64,000 nucleotides of DNA from DATBLE01 sp963764565 (GCA_963764565.1 CAVXTD010000017.1:30701-94700); one strand, 5' to 3'. Numbered from the stretch's first letter, positions 8,438-17,810 are shown. Numbers and translations: made by a program. The notes: a model not told the origin generated them from the sequence alone.

Positions 8438-9834
8438 CCGCGCTCCTTCCGCCAGGCGTCGTACTCGGCGCGCCGCTCCTCGGCGAGTGGGTAGAGGCCG
8501 CGGATCGACTCGCCCGCCTGCACGCGCTCCAGCGCGAACGCCTCCCGCTGCTCCTGCTCGAGTGCCTCGGCGGCCACCTCCTCGGCGAGCGCGGCGGGTA
8601 CGACGAGGACGCCCTCCGCGTCGCCGACGATCACGTCGCCCGGGAACACGAGCACTCCGGCGCACGCGACCGGGACGTTCGTCTCCAGCGGGTGGTGGAC
8701 GACCCCGAGGACGGCGGCATGCACGGCCTGATGGTAGGTGGGGATGCCCAGCCCGGCGAACGACGGGCTGTCGCGCAGGCAGCCGTCGGTGACGATCCCG
8801 GTGGCGCCGCGCCCCTGGACGCGCGCGGCCATGATGTCGCCGATCGTGCCGGCCCGCGTCTCCTGCCGGGCGTCGATCACGAGCACCTCCTCGGGGCCGA
8901 TCGATTCGATCGCCTGTTTCTGTGCGTTCCAGCCGGCCGAGCTCTGGTCTTCGCGCGCCGGCACGTAGCGGAGCGTGAACGCGTACCCGAGCAGCCGCAG
9001 GTCGGGCCGCGCCGGACGCAGCCCGGCCATGAACGTGTTGCGGATCCCGTGTCTGCGCAGCAGGATCGAGCTGAGCGTCGCGGTCGAGACGTTGCGCAGC
9101 GCGTGCTTCGCCTCGTCCGACAGCACGACCGGCCGGGGCGCGCTTACGCCGAGCGCGTCGGCTCGCGTGGCGCCCGTGACCTTCGGTTGCGCGCCCAGCT
9201 TCGGAATCGGGCGCCTCGCCTCGACGACGGGATTCCTCACCCGGCTCAGTCCCTCCAGCTCGATCTCGACGACGTCGCCCGGCTGCACGGGCCGTGAGCC
9301 GGCAGGCGTGCCGGTGAGGATCACGTCGCCCGGCTCGAGCGTGATGAACCGCGAGAGGTCGGCGACGAGCAGGTCGAACGGGAAGATCAGGTTCGCGGTC
9401 GAGTCGTCCTGGGCGATCTCGCCGTTGACCCGGGCGCGCAGAATCAGCGCTGCGGGGTCGATGCCGTCGGCGGGCACGGGCTCGCCGATCGGCGTGAAGG
9501 AGTCCTGCCCCTTCGAGAGCAGGTTCGAGCCGTGGTCGGCCCAGCGGAGGTCGTAGAGGCCGACATCGTTGGCCGCCGCGTACCACCCGATGTGGCCCGC
9601 CGCGCGTGCCAGTGTGACGTTCCGCGCGCGCCTGCCGATGATCACCGCCACCTCGGCCTCGAACGTGAGGAGCTCGGTGCCGCGCGGGCGCACGATCGGC
9701 TCGCCGTCGCCGGACAGCGAGGACACCGGCTTCAGGAAGTAGGAGGGCTCGTCTGGAACCCGGCCGCGCTGCTCCGCCCGGCTCAGGTAGTTCAGGTGGA
9801 CGGCGATGATCTTGGTCGGCGGTGGCGGCGTCAC
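8434..9834 (-). CDS. HpaG-like fumarylacetoacetate hydrolase fused to an RraA-type domain
   Basis: A single uninterrupted 466-residue frame with two enzyme domains. Residues about 1-213 are a fumarylacetoacetate hydrolase domain (KIIAVHLNY, the metal-site block TFEAEVAVII, VGLYDLRW, SKGQDSFTPIG, GDVILTGTPAG) as in HpaG decarboxylase/isomerases. Residues about 235-445 are an RraA-like domain (SILLRRHGIRN, MAARVQGRGATGIVTDG, CLRDS), a fold that includes 4-hydroxy-4-methyl-2-oxoglutarate aldolases and oxaloacetate decarboxylases. Combining decarboxylation and retro-aldol or keto-acid decarboxylation in one chain would suit the end of a meta-cleavage path. GTG 9834 overlaps the MetE-like stop codon. 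Confidence 0.85.
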   Translation of the reverse strand: MTPPPPTKIIAVHLNYLSRAEQRGRVPDEPSYFLKPVSSLSGDGEPIVRPRGTELLTFEAEVAVIIGRRARNVTLARAAGHIGWYAAANDVGLYDLRWADHGSNLLSKGQDSFTPIGEPVPADGIDPAALILRARVNGEIAQDDSTANLIFPFDLLVADLSRFITLEPGDVILTGTPAGSRPVQPGDVVEIELEGLSRVRNPVVEARRPIPKLGAQPKVTGATRADALGVSAPRPVVLSDEAKHALRNVSTATLSSILLRRHGIRNTFMAGLRPARPDLRLLGYAFTLRYVPAREDQSSAGWNAQKQAIESIGPEEVLVIDARQETRAGTIGDIMAARVQGRGATGIVTDGCLRDSPSFAGLGIPTYHQAVHAAVLGVVHHPLETNVPVACAGVLVFPGDVIVGDAEGVLVVPAALAEEVAAEALEQEQREAFALERVQAGESIRGLYPLAEERRAEYDAWRKERG

Positions 9835-10904
9835 GGCTGCCCCCAGACGTCGGCTGCGACCTGGACGACGAGCTCGAGCTTGGCCCGTTGCGCGTCCCAG
9901 GTGATGTCGTTGCCGACCGCGTTCGATGCGAAGCCGCACTGCGTCGAGAGCGCCAACCGCTCGAGCGGTACGTACCGGCTCGCCTCGCCGATTCGCTGCC
10001 TGAGCTCGTCGAACGACTCCAGGTCGGACCGCTTGGTCGTGATCAGACCGAGGACGACGACCTGGTCGTCCCGCGCGTGGCGGAGCGGCTCGAAGCCGCC
10101 GGAGCGCTCGTCGTCGTACTCGAGCAGCAGCCGCTGGGCGGCGGTGTGCGGGAAGATCGCCGCGGCGAACTCGTCGTACGGCTCGGTGCCGGTGAAGCGG
10201 CTGCGGTCGTTGCCGCGGCAGATGTGGAGCGCGGTGCTCACGCCCGTCAGGCCGTCGAAGACGCGGTTGTCCTGTTCGACGAGCCGGCGGAGGGTGGCGT
10301 TGCGATCCGCGACGTCCGGCATGACCTTCTGGATGTACGCGTACTGCGGGGCGTCGAGCTGAATGACGTCGGCGCCGGCCGCCGCGAGCAGCTTCGCGTC
10401 CTCGTTCATCAGCTCGATCAGGTGCTCGTAGTACTCCTCGCGGTCGGCGTAGGCCGCGTCGGAGGCGCCCTCCTTCCAGTACAGGTAGAGCACGGATGGG
10501 GCGGGCATCGTCACCTTCACCAGGCGATCGGTCAGCGAGCGCGTGTAGCGAAGCTCGTACTCGGCGAGGGTCGAGGTGCGCGTCAGGCGCGCGACCGGGC
10601 ACGGGGTGCGCAGTTCGTGCTCGACGCCCTCCCGATCCCGGTGGTGGCGGACGAAGCCGTACGGGTCGATCCCGTCGAAGAGCTCTTCGACGGTGGAGAA
10701 GAAGAAGCGCCGCCGGTACTCGCCGTCCGTGACGACCGGCAGGCCGACCTCCGCCTGGAGCTCGATCACCTCTGCGATCGCGCGGTCCTCGACGGCGCGC
10801 AACTCGCCCGCGGGGAGGTTCTGGCCGCGGGCGTCGAGAAGGTACTGCGGCCTCAGCAGGCTGCCGAGGTTGTCTGCGCGAACGACCATCTCGCTCGGCC
10901 CCAT
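9831..10904 (-). CDS. MetE-like zinc-dependent protein (methyl- or thiol-transferase family)
   Basis: A 357-residue protein of the cobalamin-independent methionine synthase C-terminal family. The zinc ligands are recognisable: His-x-Cys in LHICRGN (about 227 and 229) and Cys in STQCGFAS (about 323). TDGEYRRR near the N-terminus and AGADVIQLDAPQYA in the middle are typical. It is far too short to be MetE itself. Relatives include core methionine synthases and epoxyalkane:coenzyme M transferase, so it may activate a thiol. It heads the unit with the FAH-RraA and DapA-like genes (4-base overlaps). The operator-like motif lies 11-24 bases before its ATG. Confidence 0.78.
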   Translation of the reverse strand: MGPSEMVVRADNLGSLLRPQYLLDARGQNLPAGELRAVEDRAIAEVIELQAEVGLPVVTDGEYRRRFFFSTVEELFDGIDPYGFVRHHRDREGVEHELRTPCPVARLTRTSTLAEYELRYTRSLTDRLVKVTMPAPSVLYLYWKEGASDAAYADREEYYEHLIELMNEDAKLLAAAGADVIQLDAPQYAYIQKVMPDVADRNATLRRLVEQDNRVFDGLTGVSTALHICRGNDRSRFTGTEPYDEFAAAIFPHTAAQRLLLEYDDERSGGFEPLRHARDDQVVVLGLITTKRSDLESFDELRQRIGEASRYVPLERLALSTQCGFASNAVGNDITWDAQRAKLELVVQVAADVWGQP

Positions 10905-10914
10905 GCTATACGAG

Positions 10915-10928
10915 ATCGTACATGATCG
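10915..10928. promoter_or_regulatory. candidate GntR-type operator in a 38-bp divergent promoter
   Basis: ATCGTACATGATCG is a 13/14 match to the motif at 3959-3972. It lies in the 38 bases separating the divergent MetE-like and GMC start codons. An adjoining segment, 10909-10920, contains TACGA and TCGTA half-sites, suggesting overlapping sites. One repressor here could control both directions. Confidence 0.5.
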
Positions 10929-10942
10929 GTTAGGATCGGCCC

Positions 10943-12451
10943 GTGCCGGAAAGGTACGACGTGATCGTGATCGGCTCGGGCAGCGGCGGAGCGGTCGTCG
11001 CCCGCCGGCTCGTCGACGCCGGGGCGAGCGTCTGCGTGCTCGAGGCGGGAGGACTTGACGAGAACCCGGCAATCCATGACCCGGGCCGGCTCTGGGAGCT
11101 CTGGGGCGGCCCCGAGGACTGGGCGTACCGCACGGTTTCCCAGCCCGGCTGCAACGGTCGCGAGCTCGACATTCCCCGCGGGAAGGTGCTCGGCGGATCG
11201 AGCTGCCTGAACGGGGTGATCTACATCCGCGGCCACCGCTCCGACTTCGACGCCTGGGCGGACGCGGGCTGCACCGGCTGGAACTATGAGGACGTCCTGC
11301 CCCTGTTCAGGCGCTCCGAGGATTTCAGCCGCGGAGAATCCGAGTACCACGGGGCGGGAGGCCCGTTGCGGGTGACCGCCGACTACGAGCCCCACCCGCT
11401 TCACGCCGCGGTGGTCGAGGCGGCGCAGGAGATCGGCATCCCCTTCAACGACGATCACAACGGCGCCGTTCAGGACGGCGTCGGCTACTGCCAGCTGATG
11501 GTCAAGGACGACATCCGCCAGAGCCAGACCGTCGCGTTCCTGCGGCCCGTGATGGACGACCCCAACCTGACCGTGCTGACCCGCACCCGCGCGCTCAGAC
11601 TCGTCCTCGAGGGCAGCCGCTGCGTGGGCGTGGAGACGACCGCCGGCGAGCTGCGCGCCGAGCACGAGGTCGTCGTCTCCGCGGGCGCGATCGAGTCTCC
11701 CAAGCTGCTGATGCTCTCCGGGATCGGCCCGGCGGCGGGGCTGGCGCGCGCCGGGGTCGAGGTCGCCGTCGACCTCCCCGGTGTCGGCGAGAACCTGCAC
11801 GACCACCTGCTCTCCCCCGTCATCTGCTCGTCGTCGCGGCCGATGCCGGCGGTCGTGCCCGGGACCACACCGCTGCACGCCCACCTGTTCGCACGGAGCA
11901 GGGGCGACCTGCCCGCGCCCGATACACAGCCACTGATCTTCCACGTGCCTGCGTACCTGCCGGGGATGGAGGGGCCACCCGACGGGTTCACGCTGATGGC
12001 CGGGATGATCCGGCCGCAGAGCCGCGGGCGGATCACGCTTGCGTCGGCCGACCCGGAGGCGCCGCCGGTGGTCGACCCGGCGTACCTGGCGGAGGCGGCT
12101 GACGTCGATGCGCTGCAGTGGTCGTTCGACCAGGTGCGCGAGATCGGCCGGGCGAGCGCGCTGGCCGACTGGCTCGGCGAAGAGCTCTACCCCGGCCCCG
12201 GCGTGACCTCGCCCGAGGCCGTCCGGAAGTACGTCCGGGACACGGCCGTCACGTACCACCACGTCGTCGGCACCTGCAAGATGGGCGTCGACGAGCTCGC
12301 CGTCGTCGACCCGCAACTGCGCGTGCGCGGTGTGGACGCGCTTCGCGTGGCCGACGCCTCGGTGATGCCGGTGATCACGTCCGGCAACACGCACGCGGCG
12401 GTGACCATGATCGGCGAGCGCGCGGCCGACCTCGTCCAGAGCGCGCGTTGA
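10943..12451 (+). CDS. GMC-family FAD oxidoreductase (choline-dehydrogenase-like)
   Basis: A 502-residue glucose-methanol-choline family flavoenzyme of usual length. It shows the N-terminal dinucleotide fold (IVIGSGSGGAVVARRL), GGSSCLNGVIYIRGH, the FAD segment EVVVSAGAIESPKLLMLSGIGP, and the C-terminal catalytic-His region YHHVVGTCKMG with SGNTHAAVTMIGERAADL. Such enzymes oxidise primary alcohols in the cytoplasm or at the membrane. GTG 10943 begins just after the shared operator-like motif. It is the first gene of a plus-strand unit ending at 16155, and probably oxidises an alcohol intermediate of an aromatic substrate. Confidence 0.9.
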   Translation: MPERYDVIVIGSGSGGAVVARRLVDAGASVCVLEAGGLDENPAIHDPGRLWELWGGPEDWAYRTVSQPGCNGRELDIPRGKVLGGSSCLNGVIYIRGHRSDFDAWADAGCTGWNYEDVLPLFRRSEDFSRGESEYHGAGGPLRVTADYEPHPLHAAVVEAAQEIGIPFNDDHNGAVQDGVGYCQLMVKDDIRQSQTVAFLRPVMDDPNLTVLTRTRALRLVLEGSRCVGVETTAGELRAEHEVVVSAGAIESPKLLMLSGIGPAAGLARAGVEVAVDLPGVGENLHDHLLSPVICSSSRPMPAVVPGTTPLHAHLFARSRGDLPAPDTQPLIFHVPAYLPGMEGPPDGFTLMAGMIRPQSRGRITLASADPEAPPVVDPAYLAEAADVDALQWSFDQVREIGRASALADWLGEELYPGPGVTSPEAVRKYVRDTAVTYHHVVGTCKMGVDELAVVDPQLRVRGVDALRVADASVMPVITSGNTHAAVTMIGERAADLVQSAR

Positions 12452-13316
12452 TCGTCGTCACGGGCGCGACCGGACACGTCGGCAGCCTCGTGGCGGAGGA
12501 GCTCGCGCGGCGCGGCGAGCCGATGCGGCTGCTCGTGCGCGACCCGGCGCGAGCGCCCGAACTGCCCGGCGCGCGAGGTCGTCGCCGCCGACTACGGCGA
12601 CCCCGGCTCGGTTGCCGCGGCGCTGGACGAGGGCGACCGCGTGTTCATGGTCTCGCTGCACGAGGGGCCGGAGCGGCGGGTACCGCTGCACCGCTCGTTC
12701 GTCGAGGCGGCGGCCGCACGGCGGCGTGGCGCAGATCGTCTACCTCTCGTTCGTGAACGCCGGCCCGGACGCGATCTTCCTCCACGCCCGCTCGCACGGG
12801 GCGACCGAGGCGATCCTCGCCGGCTCCGGCGTGCCCTTCACGTCGATCCGGAACGGCATGTACGCCGACGACATCGCGGGCTGGTTCGACGCCGACGGGG
12901 TTGCGCGTGAGCCGGTGGGGGACGGCCGGATCGCCTTCTCCTACCGTCCCGAGCTCGCCGAGGTGATCGCGGTCACGCTCACCGAGCCGGGGCACGAAGG
13001 AAAGGTCTACGACATCGTCGGCGAGCCGGTGGGTCTGGCCGAGCTCGCCGGGATTGCGTCCGAGGTCACCGGCGCCGAGTACCGCTACGAGCCTGCTCCG
13101 CTGGAGGACTGGGAGGCGCGCTGGCGCGCTCGGGGGGCAGAGGAGTGGGGCCTGGAGGCGGGCCGTTCGACGTTCGTGGCCCAGGCCGCGGGCGAGTTCG
13201 ACGTCGTCTCCGGTGATTTCCGCGCGCTGACGGGCCGCGCGCCCCTCTCGATCGCGGACGTTATCTTCCGCCACCTGGACGAGATGCCCCTGAAGAAGGA
13301 GGTCACCCATGCCTGA
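12448..13316 (+). CDS. NmrA/SDR-type NAD(P)-binding protein (two frameshifts)
   Basis: An atypical short-chain reductase of about 285 residues. The TTG start overlaps the stop of the GMC gene. The N-terminal VVTGATGHVGSLVAEEL is the dinucleotide-binding loop, followed by LVRDPARAPELPG. One extra base near 12571 and another near 12716 must be removed to read EGDRVFMVSLHEG, then VAQIVYLSFVNAG, SIRNGMYADDI and the C-terminal substrate domain ending EVTHA. Related proteins reduce or isomerise carbonyl substrates or sense the NADP ratio. The gene ends 8 bases inside the next start, indicating coupling to the StyA-like gene. Confidence 0.75.
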
Positions 13317-14521
13317 GGTCGGAATCGTCGGTGCCGGCACCGCCGGCCTTCACCTCGCGCTCTTCCTCCAGCAGCACGGCGTCGAGCCGACGCTGTACGC
13401 GGAGCGGAGCGCGGACGAGATGCGGGCGGGCCGTCTGCCGAACACGGTTGCCCATCACCACCACACGCGCGCCCGCGAGCGCGCGCTCGGCGTCAACCAC
13501 TGGGACGACACCGGCCCGTCGTACGGCCGTCATTGCCACTACTTCGGCGGCGAGCATCCGCTTCGGTTCCCGGGCGGCTTCAGCGCGCCGAGCATGGCCG
13601 TGGACTACCGCATCTACCAGCCCCGGCTGCTCGAGGACTTCGAGGAGCGCGGCGGCACGGTCGAGACCGGCGCGATCGCGCGCCGACGACCTCTCGCGCC
13701 TGGCTTCCCGCCACGACCTGCTCGCCGTCGGCACCGGCCGAGGCGGCCTTACCGAGCTCTTTCCGCCGATTCCCGGGCGGTCGCCCTTCGACGGCCCGCA
13801 GCGACTGCTCTCGGCCGGCCTCTACACCGGGATCGCGTACGCCGACCCGATCTGCGTCACCTTCGGCGTCTCGCCGGGCCACGGCGAGCTGATCGAGATC
13901 CCGCTCGAGACCTTCGAGGGAAACGCGACGACGCTCCTGTTCGAGAACGTCCCCGGCGGCGATCTCGAGGTGCTCGCGTCGACGCCCTACGACGACGACC
14001 CGAAGGCTCACGAGGCGCTCGTGCTGGAGAAGCTGCGCGACCACTACCCGCCGATCTTCGAGCGGACCGACGCCTCCTCGTTCGGCCTCACCCGGCCGAG
14101 CAGCATCCTCCAGGGCTCGGTCACGCCGACGGTGCGCGAGTCCTACGCGGTCGTGGACGGCACCTTCGCGATCGCCGTGGGCGACGGCCACGTGACCGTC
14201 GACCCGGTCGTCGGCCAGGGCGCGAACGCCGCCTCGTTCTCGGCCTGGACGCTGGGCGAGGCGATCCTCGAGGGCGGCCCGTTCGACGAGGCGTTCTGCC
14301 GGAAGGTCGACGAGCGCCGCTTGCCCTTCGTGCTCGGCGTCTTCGACTGGACGAACTTCATGCTCGCTCCGCAGCCGCACCTGTTCGACCTGGTCGGGGC
14401 GATGTCGCAGAACAGGTCGCTCTGCGACGACTTCACCGAGAACTTCAACCATCCCGACCGCCAGTGGGAGCACCTGCAGACCCCGGAGGCGACGGCCGCG
14501 TACATCGCTTCGTTCGCGTGA
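13309..14521 (+). CDS. StyA-like (styrene/indole) FAD monooxygenase (one frameshift)
   Basis: A two-component flavoprotein monooxygenase of about 403 residues, resembling styrene monooxygenase oxygenase subunits, which epoxidise vinyl aromatics or indole with FADH2 from a reductase. The N-terminus GIVGAGTAGLHLALFL is the FAD-binding loop. NTVAHHHHTRARERALGVNHWD and VDYRIYQPRLLEDF are typical of StyA. An extra base near 13682 separates TGAIAR from ADDLSRLAS; the rest includes VDPVVGQGANAASFSAW. No StyB reductase gene adjoins it, and HpaC at 3276 is the obvious donor. It lies between the NmrA-like gene and the ThDP enzyme. Confidence 0.85.
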
Positions 14522-16155
14522 GCGAGCCGATGACCGGGGGCGAGGCGATCGTCCGCTCCCTGCTCGGGCAGGGGGTGGACACGGTCTTCGGAATCCCGGG
14601 CGTCCAGACGTACGGTCTGTACGACGCGCTCGCCGGAGCCGGCGACGCGGTCAGGGTGGTCGGTGCGCGCCACGAGCAGGCCTGCGGCTACATGGCCTTC
14701 GGCTACGCCAGGTCGACGGGACGGCCGGGCGTGTTCACCGTCGTGCCCGGGCCGGGCGTGCTCAACGCGGGCGCCGCCCTCTGCACCGCCTACGGGGCGA
14801 GCGCGCCGGTGGTGTGCGTCACCGGGCCAGGTGCCGACCGCGTTCATCGGCTCGGGGAAGGGGCATCTGCACGAGCTGCCCGACCAGTTGCTGACGCTGC
14901 GCACGCTGACCAAGTGGGCGGAGCGGATCGCCCGGCCGGAGGACGCGCCGGCGCTCGTCTCCGAGGCGTTCCGGCAGGCGACCGGCGGCCGCCCGCGGCC
15001 GGTCGCGCTCGAGATGCCGTGGGAGGTCTTCGACCAGGAGGCGCCGGTCGACCTCGTCTCCGCGATCGAGCCCGAACGCCCGCCCGCCCCCGACCCGGCG
15101 GCGGTCGAGCAGGCGGCCGCACTGCTGGCGAACGCGAAGCGCCCGATGATCATGATCGGCGGCGGCGCGGTCGCGGCGGGCGCCGAGATCCTCCAGCTGG
15201 CGGAGCATCTGCAGGCGCCCGTTGTCGCCTTCCGCAGCGGCCGGGGCATCGTCGGCGACGACCATCACCTCGGGCTCACCTGTGCGGAGGGTTTCGAGTG
15301 CTGGCCGGAGACGGACGTCGTGCTCGGCGTCGGCACCAGGCTCGAGCTCCAGTGGTTCCGCTGGCCGGATCAGCCGGCCGGCCTGAAGCTCGTCACGATC
15401 GACATCGACCCGACGCATGCGGAGCGTTTCGGCCCGGACGTCGCGATCGTCGGCGATGCGAAGGCGTCCGTGAGCGTTCTCTCCGCGGCCGTCTGCGATG
15501 CGACCGGCGAGCGTCCGTCGCGCGCCGCCGAGCTCGGGGAGGTCAAGCGCGCCATCCACCAGGAGATCCAGAAGGTGCGTCCGCACGTCCAGTACCTCGC
15601 CGCGATCCGCGACGTGCTTCCGCGCGACGGCTTCTTCGTCGAGGAGATCTGCCAGGCGGGCTTCGCCTCGTACTACGCGTTCCCGGTCTACGAGCCGCGG
15701 ACGTTCGTCAGCTGCGGACACCAGGGGACGCTCGGGTTCGGCTACCCGACCGCGCTGGGGGTGAAGGCGGCGCATCCGTCGAAGCCGGTCGTCTCGATCG
15801 CAGGCGACGGCGGATTCATGTTCGGCGTCCAGGAGCTGGCGACCGCCGTCGCAGTACGGCCTGGACGTGACCGTGGTCGTCTTCGACAACGGTGCGTTCG
15901 GGAACGTCCTCCGCGACCAGAAGCGGCTGTTCGGGCGAACGCTCGGCTCCGAGCTGCGCAACCCCGACTTCGTCGCCGCTCGCCGAGAGCTTCGGCGTCG
16001 CCGGCAGGCGCGCCACGACACCCGACGAGCTGCGCAGCGCGCTCGACGCCGCCCTGTCGAGCGACGCCCCGGCGCTGATCCACGTGCCCGTCGACCGCGA
16101 CGAGGAGGTCTCCCCCTGGGGCTTCCTCATGCCGGGACGCTACGCCCGGCCGTAG
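14518..16155 (+). CDS. thiamine-diphosphate enzyme of the acetolactate synthase/decarboxylase family (three frameshifts)
   Basis: A ThDP enzyme of about 545 residues with the PYR, central and PP domains in order. The PYR domain carries the activating Glu in GARHEQACGYMAFGYAR. The central domain begins ANAKRPMIMIGGGAV. The PP domain has the ThDP/Mg motif from GDGGFMFG to the downstream DNGAFGN. Single extra bases near 14827, 15850 and 15978 break the frame. GTG 14518 overlaps the StyA-like stop. It probably carries out a decarboxylation or carboligation of a 2-oxo acid in the same pathway, but the substrate is unknown. Acetolactate synthase proper is less likely because there is no regulatory subunit and the context is catabolic. 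Confidence 0.82.
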
Positions 16156-16422
16156 CGTCCAGGAGCCGGTCGAGCAGCCCGGCGACGCCGCCGATCGCCA
16201 CGCCTGGGCGTCGGCATTCTGTGATTGGGAGTACGGCATTGACGAGCAACGCCTTCGACCCCAGAACTGCCCTCGATCTCAGTCTTGGCAACGCTCGGAG
16301 GACGCCTGGACGGGGCCGCTAGAAGCTCAACCTTAAGTCCCACGCCTCCGTGCGCTCGGCCCGTGTCGCGAGTCCATTGAGGATCATCGGCAGGGCGCGC
16401 ACGTTCGTCGTAAGGTGACGGT

Positions 16423-16938
16423 GTGGAGACTTGGGAAGCGCTGAAGTCGCGTCGCAACGTGCGGGAGTTCTCGCCGACGCCGGTGAGCGAGGAGGATTTG
16501 GCGAAGATTCTCGAGGCGGGTCGGCTCGCGCCCTCGGCGAAGAACTGGCAGCCGTGGGACTTCGTGCTGGTGACCGACCGCGATCAGCTCGGCGACCTGA
16601 CCCGGGTTTGGCAGGGCGCGTGGCACGTCGGTGGCGCCGCGGCTGCGATCGCGATCGTCGCGGCGAATCCTCCGGACGATCGCTGGGCCAGACTGCTGCA
16701 GTACGACCTTGGTCACGCGACGATGCTGATGATGCTCGTCGCGGCCGATCTCGGGATCGGGACGTGCCACTCGTCCGTTCACGATGAGGAGCTCGCCCGG
16801 CAGATCCTCGGCTTCCCGGATGATCACTTCCTTGCATATCTCGTCTCGCTCGGCTACCCGGCCGATGGGCCGCTGCGGCCGCTCAAGCGGCTCAACCGGC
16901 GACCGTTCGACCAGGTCGTCCACCGCGGCCGCTGGTAG
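16423..16938 (+). CDS. nitroreductase-family flavoprotein
   Basis: A 171-residue NAD(P)H:FMN nitroreductase-type protein. The FMN phosphate/ring-binding start is SRRNVREFSPTPVSEEDL, followed by the LAPSAKNWQPWDFVLV motif near residue 35 and DLGIGTCHSS near 110. The length fits the compact branch of the family. GTG 16423 is the only good start. The preceding 267 bases (16156-16422) hold no gene I can support. The protein may reduce quinones, nitroaromatics or enoates; nothing in context chooses among them. Confidence 0.88.
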   Translation: METWEALKSRRNVREFSPTPVSEEDLAKILEAGRLAPSAKNWQPWDFVLVTDRDQLGDLTRVWQGAWHVGGAAAAIAIVAANPPDDRWARLLQYDLGHATMLMMLVAADLGIGTCHSSVHDEELARQILGFPDDHFLAYLVSLGYPADGPLRPLKRLNRRPFDQVVHRGRW

Positions 16939-17046
16939 CGCGCCCGCCAGGCACGGTGGCGACTCGTCGCCTTCGTCGAGCGACAATGGAAAGGACGTGA
17001 AGTGCAACGCTCCAGCTGAGCGGCCGAAGGGTTGGTCGGAGGCGCA

Positions 17047-17685
17047 GTGACGCGCGTGCTCGCGTTGCCGTTCCTGCTGTTGGCGCTCCACCCGTTTCAG
17101 TCGTCGATCCGGCCGCTGCCGAAGCCGCTGCGGGCGGAGCTGACCGGCCGCTTCTGGCGCGCGGGCTGCCCGATTCCGCTCTCGCGACTGCGGCTGCTCA
17201 CCGTCGTGCACTGGGGCTTCGACGGTCGCCTGCACACCGGCCAGCTCGTCGTCAACGAGGACGCTGCCGCCCCGCTCGCGCGCGTCTTCCGGCGGCTGTA
17301 CAAGCTGCGCTTCCCGATCCGCCACCTGCGCCTCGCCGACGCCTACGGGCCAGCGCGCGGCCAGCCAGCCGACGGCGACATCAGCGGCGCCTTCGAGTGC
17401 CGGCAGGCCGTGCCCTCCCCCTGCACCGGGGGGACGGGCACGGGCAACTGGTCGGAGCACGCGTACGGCGAGGCGGTCGACCTGAACCCTGTCGAGAACC
17501 CGTACGTCGGCTGCGGCCGCACCCGCGACCGCTCCGCCTCGCCCTACCTCGACCGCTCCCGGCTGCGCCGCGGGATGGTCACCCCGGCGGTCGTACAGGC
17601 GTTCCGCTCGATCGGCTGGGGCTGGGGCGGCGACTGGGCCGGCTCCACCAAGGACTACATGCACTTCTCCGCCTCCGGACACTGA
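17047..17685 (+). CDS. VanY/M15-type D-Ala-D-Ala carboxypeptidase-like protein, exported
   Basis: A 212-residue protein with an N-terminal hydrophobic signal (VLALPFLLLALHPF) and a C-terminal M15-type metallopeptidase domain. The zinc/catalytic elements are visible: SEHAYGEAVDLNPVENP (His and Asp ligands), then the C-terminal DYMHFS (third ligand). Such enzymes trim peptidoglycan peptides outside the membrane. The frame continues upstream, but GTG 17047 places the signal sequence at the N-terminus. It precedes a tRNA on the other strand and a cell-wall lytic enzyme, so this is a small cell-wall neighbourhood. Confidence 0.85.
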   Translation: MTRVLALPFLLLALHPFQSSIRPLPKPLRAELTGRFWRAGCPIPLSRLRLLTVVHWGFDGRLHTGQLVVNEDAAAPLARVFRRLYKLRFPIRHLRLADAYGPARGQPADGDISGAFECRQAVPSPCTGGTGTGNWSEHAYGEAVDLNPVENPYVGCGRTRDRSASPYLDRSRLRRGMVTPAVVQAFRSIGWGWGGDWAGSTKDYMHFSASGH

Positions 17686-17738
17686 TAGGAGGGCTCTGAA
17701 ACTCCCTCCACCAAGCCAAGATCGGCTATTTCGTGTGA

Positions 17739-17810
17739 TGCCCCCGGGCCTGATCGAACGGCCGCACGCGGTTTAGGAAACCGCTGCTCTATCCACTGAG
17801 CTACGGGGGC
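17739..17810 (-). tRNA. tRNA-Arg (anticodon CCT)
   Basis: A cloverleaf reads on the minus strand from 17810 to 17739. The acceptor arms GCCCCCG/CGGGGGC pair, the D arm contains TAGCTCAGTGGATAGAGC, and the anticodon arm CGGTT-TCCTAAA-CCG places CCT at the anticodon. CCA is not encoded. The T arm is slightly irregular: the loop reads TTCGATC and the closing pair is G-A, where TTCGAAT closed by G-C would be normal. Given the indels elsewhere this may be a base-calling error. Confidence 0.9.

Noticed and set aside
14518..16155. Biosynthetic acetolactate synthase (ilvB)
   Set aside because: No ilvN or ilvC nearby, and the gene is coupled to a StyA-like monooxygenase in a catabolic unit.
16156..16422. 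Possible small gene in the gap before the nitroreductase
   Set aside because: No frame shows codon bias, a ribosome-binding site or a recognisable motif.
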